Source of the DNA: Clostridiaceae bacterium
GTDB lineage: Bacteria > Bacillota > Clostridia > Oscillospirales > Acutalibacteraceae
Assembly: GCA_016292575.1 (NCBI GenBank)
Contig: JAEDIH010000026.1
Span: forward strand, 1-16,948
Reading direction: 5' to 3'
Length of the DNA: 16,948 bases
Made by a program: the position numbers and the translations under genes. The notes under the pieces were generated by a model. The model was not told the DNA's origin. It saw only the letters and a list, made by a program, of their open reading frames with translations, and did not search any database. Below are positions 8,215 to 14,366 of this stretch, in pieces. Each line of letters starts with the position of its first letter. Position 1 is the stretch's first letter.

Positions 8215-8252
8215 TTGCTTTTTTGCCGACTGTTTATTATAATATTAATATT
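8215..8252 (+). promoter_or_regulatory. Promoter for the MFS-WYL operon with overlapping palindrome
   Basis: A perfect TATAAT -10 (8238-8243) lies 17 nt after a weak -35, TTGCTT (8215-8220). A perfect 12-bp palindrome AATATTAATATT (8241-8252) overlaps the end of the -10 and the likely start site. A poor -35 plus a palindrome at the start site suggests regulation, possibly by the WYL protein two genes downstream; that link is inference. Confidence 0.65.
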
Positions 8253-8290
8253 GCTGTCAGGTGAAGAAAACAAAAAGGAGAGTTTAGAAA

Positions 8291-9709
8291 ATGAAGAGCA
8301 AAAAGATTCCTTTGCGCCTTTGGTTTAACATCATTTTGTTCGGAATGATGGGTCAGATTGCGTGGAACATTGAGAATATGTATTTCAACACCTTTCTCTA
8401 TAACAATATCTATTCAAACGGTGCAACTCAGGCAGCCGTAAATTCGGCAATTCCGTATACCTCGGCAATCAGTCTGATGGTTGGACTCAGCGCAGCAACT
8501 GCCGTCATCACAACTTTTGTTATGGGTACACTCAGCGACAGGCTTAATAAACGCAAGGTCTTTATTTCTGTCGGATACATAATCTGGGGCCTTATCACAG
8601 CCTCATTCGGTCTCATTTCGCGCGAGCACGTTGCCTCTCTTTTTCATCTTTCAGATGAAGCGCAGATTCTTTCCGCAACGGTCTGGACGGTCATTGTTAT
8701 GGATTGTGTAATGACATTTATGGGTTCAACAAGCAATGATTCTGCGTTCAACGCGTGGGTTACCGATGTAACGTCACCGGAAACCCGACCGCTTGTTGAA
8801 ACGGTTTTTGCCGCTTTGCCGATAATCGCAATGGGACTGGTTGTTGTTTTAGGTTCGCTTGCTCAGTCGGGAACAATTACATATAAGCTCTTTTTCGGCG
8901 CGCTCGGGCTTTTTGTGTCCGTCTGCGGTGTTATAGGCTTGTTTTCGCTTCAGGAGCCGGAACACGGAATACGCAAAGAAAAACCGAATTCAAATTATTG
9001 GAGCGACCTGTTTTACGGCTTTCGTCCGTCCGTAATCAGGGATAATTCAAGACTCTATCTTGTGCTGGTTACCAACTGCATTTTTGCTGTTGCTTCGCAG
9101 GTTTATTTTCCGTACCTTCTTATTTATCTTCAGTATGTTGTAATTCCGAAAGCCGGCGATAACCTTTTAAGCGCCCCCAATATTATCAGCGGCGTTATTT
9201 CCGTTGCGGTCATGGCTGCCGGAATTATAGGTATGCTTGCCGCAAGCAAGAAAAAAAGCAGGGGAACAATGCTTCTTCTTTCCCTTTCCTGCTCTGTCGG
9301 CGGACTTTTCCTTCTCGGCTTTTCAAAGAATATAATTATGCTCATTCTTTCTGCCGCTCCGACCGTTGTCGGCTACGCAATGCAGGGCATACTGCTCAAT
9401 GCAACCGTCCGCGATTTCACTCCGCAGGACAAGGCCGGTCAGTTCCAGGGAATCAGAATGATTTTCGGAGTCCTGATTCCGATGGTGCTCGGTCCTGTTA
9501 CCGGGGCGCTTGCCATTGAACGCTCCGCTGTTACATATATTGATGAATTCTCAACAGTCCAGACCGTTCCTACGGAGCTTATGTTTACCTTTGCCGCCGT
9601 CATTTCTCTGCTTGCGTTTATACCTCTTGTTTTTCTTATCAAAAAGGGTGTTTTGAATTCAACAGACAATGAAAAGGCAGAGTCGACCAAGGCTGCCGAA
9701 ACTGCCTGA
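8291..9709 (+). CDS. MFS transporter, sugar-symporter-like
   Basis: A 472-residue polytopic membrane protein with about 12 hydrophobic segments. AAGGAG (8275-8280) lies ten nt before the ATG. The first helix contains GQIAWNIENMYFNTF. A loop between helices 2 and 3 reads GTLSDRLNKRK, the classic MFS G-x-L-x-D-R-x-x-(K/R)-(K/R) signature at about residues 79-89. Overall shape and the N-terminal helix recall the glycoside-pentoside-hexuronide/SLC45-like branch, so a cation-coupled sugar or glycoside is a reasonable guess; the substrate cannot be read from sequence. The acidic, Lys-rich C-terminus is cytoplasmic. The WYL regulator gene begins 17 nt after the stop, so the two are cotranscribed. 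A drug or osmolyte exporter role cannot be excluded. Confidence 0.85.
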   Translation: MKSKKIPLRLWFNIILFGMMGQIAWNIENMYFNTFLYNNIYSNGATQAAVNSAIPYTSAISLMVGLSAATAVITTFVMGTLSDRLNKRKVFISVGYIIWGLITASFGLISREHVASLFHLSDEAQILSATVWTVIVMDCVMTFMGSTSNDSAFNAWVTDVTSPETRPLVETVFAALPIIAMGLVVVLGSLAQSGTITYKLFFGALGLFVSVCGVIGLFSLQEPEHGIRKEKPNSNYWSDLFYGFRPSVIRDNSRLYLVLVTNCIFAVASQVYFPYLLIYLQYVVIPKAGDNLLSAPNIISGVISVAVMAAGIIGMLAASKKKSRGTMLLLSLSCSVGGLFLLGFSKNIIMLILSAAPTVVGYAMQGILLNATVRDFTPQDKAGQFQGIRMIFGVLIPMVLGPVTGALAIERSAVTYIDEFSTVQTVPTELMFTFAAVISLLAFIPLVFLIKKGVLNSTDNEKAESTKAAETA

Positions 9710-9726
9710 AAAAGGGGAGAAGCATA

Positions 9727-10737
9727 ATGGCAAAAAAAGGGCAAACAAAATTAAAGCTTTTGTTTATTAAGGATTATCTTGAAAAATACAGCGATGAAAG
9801 CCACCCGGTGAGTGCCGAGGCTTTGCAGACAATGCTCGAAAATAAAGGTATTGAGTGTGAGCGAAAGTCAATATACAGTGACATTCAAACGCTCAGAGAC
9901 TACGGAATGGAAATTTTCCGCGTGAGAGCGCCGGAAAACGGTTATTATCTTGTCTCGCGGGAATTTGAAGAGCCTCAGCTTCGTCTGCTTATTGACGCCG
10001 TTCAGGCCGCAAGCTTTATCACGGAAAAGAAAACGAAGGAGCTTATCAAAAAGATAGCCTCCCTTTGCAGCGAGGGAACGGCAAAGCAGCTGACAAAGCA
10101 GGTGTACATTGAAAACCGTCTCAAATGCTCCAATGAGGAGATATACTATAACATTGATGTTCTCAACCGTGCAATAAGGGCGCGGAAAAAGGTTGAATTT
10201 ATTTACTGCAAGCGCATTGTTACCGATGACGCTCGCGCGGTGAAGGTCAGGGAACGCCGCCATGTTGTCAGTCCTTATGCGCTTATTTGGTCAAACGACC
10301 ACTACTACCTTGTCTGCAACAACCGTAAGTATGATAATCTTATGCACACAAGAATAGACAGAATGAAAAAGGTTGAAATGCTTGACGAACGCGCAAGACC
10401 TTTCAGCGAGGTTTCACAGTATAAGTCATATTTTGACAGCGCGGACTATGTCAGCAAGCTTTTCAATATGTTCAGCGGCAGTCTCAAGCAGCTCGATTTT
10501 ATTTGCGACAACTCAATTCTTGAGGAGATTCTTGACCGTTTCGGAACCGGCGCGCTGATAACAAAAAACGCCGAGGACAACGAACATTTCAGAATGAGGA
10601 TCAAAATTGTTGTCAGCGAGGGTCTGGTATCCTGGATAATGCAGTTCGGAAACAAGATTGAAGTAATTGAGCCTTTGTCGCTGCGCGAACAGGTTATGGA
10701 AAGGGCAAAGGAAATTCTGTCGGTGTATGAGGGGTAA
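9727..10737 (+). CDS. WYL-domain transcriptional regulator
   Basis: A 336-residue cytoplasmic DNA-binding protein. GGGGAG (9714-9719) precedes the ATG by seven nt. Residues 1-80 form a winged helix-turn-helix (S-x-E-A-L-Q-T-M-L-E, then R-K-S-I-Y-S-D-I-Q-T-L-R), as in DeoR/YafY-type WYL regulators. A WYL domain spans about 140-225, with the variant motif DHYYLVC after SPYALIW, and a C-terminal extension (WCX-like) reaches the end. WYL domains are thought to bind nucleic acid or small ligands and to switch the attached HTH. Being cotranscribed with the MFS gene, it may autoregulate that operon through the palindrome at 8241-8252 or control neighbouring genes. No hairpin terminator follows the stop. 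Confidence 0.9.
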   Translation: MAKKGQTKLKLLFIKDYLEKYSDESHPVSAEALQTMLENKGIECERKSIYSDIQTLRDYGMEIFRVRAPENGYYLVSREFEEPQLRLLIDAVQAASFITEKKTKELIKKIASLCSEGTAKQLTKQVYIENRLKCSNEEIYYNIDVLNRAIRARKKVEFIYCKRIVTDDARAVKVRERRHVVSPYALIWSNDHYYLVCNNRKYDNLMHTRIDRMKKVEMLDERARPFSEVSQYKSYFDSADYVSKLFNMFSGSLKQLDFICDNSILEEILDRFGTGALITKNAEDNEHFRMRIKIVVSEGLVSWIMQFGNKIEVIEPLSLREQVMERAKEILSVYEG

Positions 10738-10816
10738 AAAGGTTTGACGGCAGAAAAAACGCTGCAAAGGCAAAGAAAAGCCATAAAAAAGCTGTTGAGA
10801 AAAAATTAACGGACTG

Positions 10817-10858
10817 TTAACAACTGACAGTGGCAATTATTGTATACTTTTAAAGGTA
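10817..10858 (+). promoter_or_regulatory. Candidate promoter for the SDR-zinc ribbon gene
   Basis: TATACT (10843-10848) is a good -10 box. The best -35, TTAACA (10817-10822), is 20 nt away, which is long; CTGACA (10824-10829) is too close at 13 nt. An imperfect palindrome TACTTTTAAAGGTA (10845-10858) overlaps the -10 and probable start site. Poor spacing suggests activator dependence, or readthrough from the WYL operon may contribute. Confidence 0.4.
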
Positions 10859-10892
10859 TGTAAAAATTTTTTTAAGAATGGTGGTAAGTTTA

Positions 10893-12398
10893 ATGAAAAA
10901 GACAGTTTTTCTCACCGGCGCGTCTGGAACGATGGGCTTTGCAGGCTTTGAGGAACTTTACATCAGACGTAATATGTATAACATCGTTCTCCTCCTCAGA
11001 GACAGCAAGAAAAACAGAAATCTCTTTGCTCCCTATATGAACGATCCGAGCGTAAAGATTGTTTGGGGTGACCTCACTGTTTATGAAGACGTGCTTGAGT
11101 GCATCAAGGGCTCTGATTATGTTCTTCATGTCGGCGGACTTGTTTCTCCGGCTGCGGACTATTTCCCGAAGAAGACCCTTTTCACTAACGTCACTGCTAT
11201 GGAAAACATTGTCAACGCTGTTAAGGCTCAGCCTGATCCCGATGCAATCAAGGTTGTTTATATCGGTACCGTTGCCCAGACCGGCGACAGAAACGCTCCC
11301 GTACACTGGGGCAGAACCGGCGACCCTATTCAGATCAGCGTTTACGATCACTATGCAATAAGCAAGACCAAGGCGGAAGCCATTCTTGCCGATTCCGGTC
11401 TTAAATATTGGGTATCGCTTCGTCAGACCGGTATTCTTTACGCCGACATTCTCAAGAACATGGATCCCATCATGTATCATGTTCCCATTAACGGAATGCT
11501 TGAGTGGGCAACCGTTGAGGACAGCGGACGCCTTTGCGCAAAGGTCTGCAACGACAGACTTCCCGAGGACTTCTGGCGCAGATTCTACAACATCAGCTCC
11601 GGTCATGACTATAGACTTACCAACTATGAATTTGAGGTGCTTCTTCTCAACGCTATCGGCATGAAGGGCGCAGATATCCCGAAGAAGATCTTCAACCCGA
11701 ACTGGTTCATTACCCGTAACTTCCATGGCCAGTGGTATACTGATGCGGACGAGCTTGAAAATTATCTCCACTTCAGAGCTAACATTCCTGTTAAGGATTA
11801 CTTCAAGCAGCTTGCAAAGAAAGCTCCGTTCTATTTCAAAATGTCCGGTCTTGCTCCGATGCCGCTTGTTAAGAAGTTCATGATGGAGCCGATTGCGCAC
11901 GCTCCGCTTTACGGTACTCAGACATGGATCGAAAACGGAATGAAGGACAGAATTACCGCTTTCTACGGTTCAAAGGAAGAATATGAGGCCATTCCCAAGA
12001 CCTGGGACAACTTTGAGGTCGTTATTCCCGATAAGGAACATCCCGAAAATCTCCTTGACCACGGCTATGATGAAAGCAAGCCCTTTGAAAAGCTCACTCT
12101 TGCCGATCTCAAGAAGGCTGCCGAATTCAGAGGCGGCGAATGCCTTGCAAAGAAAGCTCCTAAGGATATGTACACTCCGATTAAGTGGAAGTGCGCTTGC
12201 GGAAGCGAGTTTGAAATGTCTCCGAACCTTGTTCTCAGAGGCGGTCACTGGTGCCCGGATTGCCTTCCGATGCCTTGGAAGTATGATGAAATTGCAAAGG
12301 TTAACCCGTTCTTTGCTCAGGTCTGGTACGCCCACCACAGCAAGGACGAAAACAACGTTTATACCGAAGATATCTACTACGGTTACAACGAGAAATAA
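10893..12398 (+). CDS. Extended SDR (epimerase/dehydratase-like) with C-terminal zinc ribbon
   Basis: A 501-residue predicted cytoplasmic protein. The ATG at 10893 is preferred to the in-frame ATG at 10878 because GGTGGT (10880-10885) sits seven nt before it and the Rossmann strand begins at once (MKKTVFLTG). The nucleotide-binding motif TGASGTMG is at 8-15 and the catalytic-type YAISK at 154-158, as in extended short-chain dehydrogenases acting on nucleotide sugars or similar. The Rossmann-type core runs to about 330. The remaining ~150 residues are not typical of SDRs and include a zinc-ribbon/treble-clef pattern: C434-x-C436, then GGHWCPDC with C454 and C457. Such fingers are more usual in nucleic-acid-associated proteins. 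Terminated by the hairpin at 12420-12460. The substrate is unknown; a specific epimerase name is not justified. Confidence 0.85.
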   Translation: MKKTVFLTGASGTMGFAGFEELYIRRNMYNIVLLLRDSKKNRNLFAPYMNDPSVKIVWGDLTVYEDVLECIKGSDYVLHVGGLVSPAADYFPKKTLFTNVTAMENIVNAVKAQPDPDAIKVVYIGTVAQTGDRNAPVHWGRTGDPIQISVYDHYAISKTKAEAILADSGLKYWVSLRQTGILYADILKNMDPIMYHVPINGMLEWATVEDSGRLCAKVCNDRLPEDFWRRFYNISSGHDYRLTNYEFEVLLLNAIGMKGADIPKKIFNPNWFITRNFHGQWYTDADELENYLHFRANIPVKDYFKQLAKKAPFYFKMSGLAPMPLVKKFMMEPIAHAPLYGTQTWIENGMKDRITAFYGSKEEYEAIPKTWDNFEVVIPDKEHPENLLDHGYDESKPFEKLTLADLKKAAEFRGGECLAKKAPKDMYTPIKWKCACGSEFEMSPNLVLRGGHWCPDCLPMPWKYDEIAKVNPFFAQVWYAHHSKDENNVYTEDIYYGYNEK

Positions 12399-12419
12399 GA
12401 AATACAGTGAAATTACTAA

Positions 12420-12460
12420 GGCTGCCCGTTTGGAAACCAAACGGGCAGCCGAATGTTTTT
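12420..12460 (+). terminator. Strong rho-independent terminator after the SDR gene
   Basis: GGCTGCCCGTTTGG (12420-12433) and CCAAACGGGCAGCC (12437-12450) make a perfect 14-bp stem with an AAA loop, followed by GAATGTTTTT. It lies 21 nt after the stop codon. Confidence 0.92.
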
Positions 12461-12483
12461 GTATTTGTCATAATTGATATTTG

Positions 12484-12507
12484 GCACCTTGAAAAAGGTG
12501 CTTATTT
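12484..12507 (+). terminator. Second small hairpin in the convergent intergenic region
   Basis: GCACCTT (12484-12490) and AAGGTGC (12495-12501) pair perfectly around a GAAA tetraloop, followed by TTATTT. It may back up the preceding terminator. Its function is uncertain because the T tail is short. Confidence 0.4.
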
Positions 12508-12519
12508 CATGCCCGACCC

Positions 12520-12582
12520 ATATAAAAACGTCAAGCAAGGATTGGCATATTATTGTGTACGCCATTCCTTGCTTGATTTTAT
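12520..12582. terminator. Bidirectional terminator between convergent genes
   Basis: TCAAGCAAGGATTGGC (12531-12546) pairs with GCCATTCCTTGCTTGA (12561-12576) with one internal mismatch in 16 positions and a 14-nt loop. TTTTAT follows on the plus strand, and CGTTTTTAT follows on the minus strand. It lies 32 nt beyond the end of the minus-strand kinase gene, so it probably ends that operon as well as any plus-strand readthrough. Confidence 0.75.
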
Positions 12583-12607
12583 AAGACTAATTAATTATTA
12601 TATATCA

Positions 12608-13741
12608 TTAACAAAGTGAACCGTTATTACTCATTATTTCATCATATATGCGCTTTGTAATTCTGTTCATTTCGTCAAGGTTTTTCTCAATTTCCCGGGC
12701 CATTTTGAACTGGTTGCGTGCTCTGACAAGGTTGTGCTCCGGATACTCGGTTCTGAAATATACGTCGCCGTCAAGATAGTCCGTGAGGAAACGTATGCCG
12801 CATTCATAAGTCATGAGAAAAGCGGAAAAGGCAAGCGAGTCGATTTCAGCCCTGGTCAGTGCCGCGGCGCAGCTTGAAAGATATCCTTTTGTGTATGCCT
12901 CATAAAGCGGAAGAGAGATGGAGACCTTGGAAAGGTCGGGCTCGTCCTCTTCGGCTGTTTTCGCGCCGAATCTGATAGCATCGCCGAAGTCATAGAGCGA
13001 AAGCCCGGGCATAATAGTGTCAAGGTCGATAACGCAAAGCCCCTTGTGCGTGTCCGCGTCAAAAAGAATGTTGTTGAGCTTTGTGTCGTTGTGGGTAACG
13101 CGCAGCGGAATTTCGCCCATTTCGCAAAGGGTGAGAGCAATGCCCGCCTTGTTTTTCCTGCTCAGAGCAAACTCAATTTCCTTTTTTACCCCTGAGGCTC
13201 TTGAACAGATGTCAATCTCAACCGATTTTTCAAGATTTTCCACCCTCTTGGGAGTATTGTGGAAGTCGGGAATGGTTTCAAGCAGTGTTTCGCTCGGATA
13301 ATCGTTAAGGAGCTTCTGAAATTTTCCGAAGCTTTCTCCGGCATTGCGAAACACCTCGGCGCTGTCTATCATGTTGTAGGTATATGAGTTGTCAATGTAG
13401 CGATAAATTCTCCAACAGCCGGATTCATCATTAAAATAAAGTCCGCCGTCTGGAATTTTGAGGAAGTGCAGCGTTTCCCTTTCGGGATCGCCGCCCGAAG
13501 CGCGGATTTTCTTCCTCAAAAAGTGGGTGACGTTGACAATGTTCTGCATCAGGGCGTCCTGATCTTTAAATACATGGGTGTTGATTTTTTGAACAAGATA
13601 TTTTTCCTGCTTTTCCCCGTTTTCAAAAACAGCAAGAACGGTTGTATTGATATGTCCGTCTGTGAGTGCCTTAGTCTCTTTCAGTTTGCCGTCAATTCCG
13701 AAATTGCGGCAAACTTTGAGGATGGTTTCGGTATTAGTCAT
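12608..13741 (-). CDS. nahK: N-acetylhexosamine 1-kinase-like phosphotransferase (NahK family)
   Basis: A 377-residue cytoplasmic kinase of the aminoglycoside-phosphotransferase/choline-kinase fold. The start is set at 13741 (MTNTETILK), which aligns with the start of Bifidobacterium NahK; an in-frame ATG 12 nt upstream is less well spaced. Motifs recalled from NahK are present in order: TDGHINTT (27-34), WRIYRYID (110-117), PLRVTHNDTKLNNIL (212-226, catalytic D219), IDLDTIMPG (238-246, metal D239/D241), ECGIRFLTDYLDGD and YPEHNLVR. NahK phosphorylates GlcNAc or GalNAc at C1 with ATP, feeding lacto-N-biose/galacto-N-biose-type pathways. The start codon overlaps the stop of the CBM9-like gene by 8 nt, so it is translationally coupled as the last gene of the GH36 operon. 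The partner phosphorylase and uridylyltransferase are not in the window. Exact sugar preference is inferred. Confidence 0.88.
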   Translation of the reverse strand: MTNTETILKVCRNFGIDGKLKETKALTDGHINTTVLAVFENGEKQEKYLVQKINTHVFKDQDALMQNIVNVTHFLRKKIRASGGDPERETLHFLKIPDGGLYFNDESGCWRIYRYIDNSYTYNMIDSAEVFRNAGESFGKFQKLLNDYPSETLLETIPDFHNTPKRVENLEKSVEIDICSRASGVKKEIEFALSRKNKAGIALTLCEMGEIPLRVTHNDTKLNNILFDADTHKGLCVIDLDTIMPGLSLYDFGDAIRFGAKTAEEDEPDLSKVSISLPLYEAYTKGYLSSCAAALTRAEIDSLAFSAFLMTYECGIRFLTDYLDGDVYFRTEYPEHNLVRARNQFKMAREIEKNLDEMNRITKRIYDEIMSNNGSLC

Positions 13742-14366
13742 TTTCAGTAACATCTTCCTTAACTATTATTGTTGAAAAATATTCGGGATCGTGAAAACCG
13801 AGCGTCAGTTCTTTTCTCATCGGAGAAAAAGAACCGTAGTGCGGCGCTTCGGTCTTGTCGCCGCACTTATAAAAGTTCCCTCTGTAAGACCCGGGATCTG
13901 CTTTAAAATCAACGCCGAAAGCTTCCTTAAAAAGCAGGCAGGGAAGAAACAGCTCAACACTCCAGCCGTTTTCGTCCTTGAAGCCTTTAACCTGCGGCGA
14001 AACGACCGTCAACTCTTTAAGAAACTGCCGGTGTTCTCTTCCTTTCCCAACCTGAGTTAAAAATGCGCCGCACGGGTTTATCTCCGTGTTGAGGTAGCCG
14101 GCATTCTTTTCCGGGGAAAAGAAAAACTCAAGGCAGCTGTCCTCCCAAACATTTCCGTCACGTCCGCGGCAGGTTATGCGAAGCCTCTTTTCATCCGAGC
14201 GCATTTTAACAAAAATACCTTTGTTTTTAACAAAACACATTTGAAAACTGCTTTCGGGTCTTGAAAATCCGGATTGTTCCCATTGAAAGCAGTCAATTCT
14301 CCCGATTGGTACTCTGCTCCAGTCGGGCGTGCTTTCAAAGCAAAGGGTTTCGTATGTTTTAATCAT
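13734..14366 (-). CDS. CBM9-like carbohydrate-binding family protein, cytoplasmic
   Basis: A 210-residue protein with no signal peptide or membrane segment. Its pattern fits the carbohydrate-binding-family-9-like (CBM9_2/DOMON-related) beta-sandwich: WEDSCLEFFFSP, YLNTEINPCGA, GNFYKCGDKT, PHYGSFSP and a terminal FHDPEYFSTI motif. These proteins are usually annotated as sugar-binding without known activity. The ATG overlaps the GH36 stop in an ATGA (14366-14363) and the C-terminus overlaps the kinase start, so it is made together with both. Absence of an export signal means it would act inside the cell beside GH36 and the kinase, perhaps holding an intermediate or an oligosaccharide; that role is inference. 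Confidence 0.8.
   Translation of the reverse strand: MIKTYETLCFESTPDWSRVPIGRIDCFQWEQSGFSRPESSFQMCFVKNKGIFVKMRSDEKRLRITCRGRDGNVWEDSCLEFFFSPEKNAGYLNTEINPCGAFLTQVGKGREHRQFLKELTVVSPQVKGFKDENGWSVELFLPCLLFKEAFGVDFKADPGSYRGNFYKCGDKTEAPHYGSFSPMRKELTLGFHDPEYFSTIIVKEDVTEND

Noticed and set aside
10890..11900. 336-codon minus-strand frame opposite the SDR gene
   Set aside because: The plus frame carries Rossmann and YxxxK motifs and a Shine-Dalgarno. The antisense frame shows none and follows from codon bias.
12509..12619. Small plus-strand peptide starting at ATG 12509 with AAAGGTG upstream
   Set aside because: It spans the bidirectional inverted repeat and has no family resemblance. The apparent Shine-Dalgarno is half of the tetraloop hairpin.
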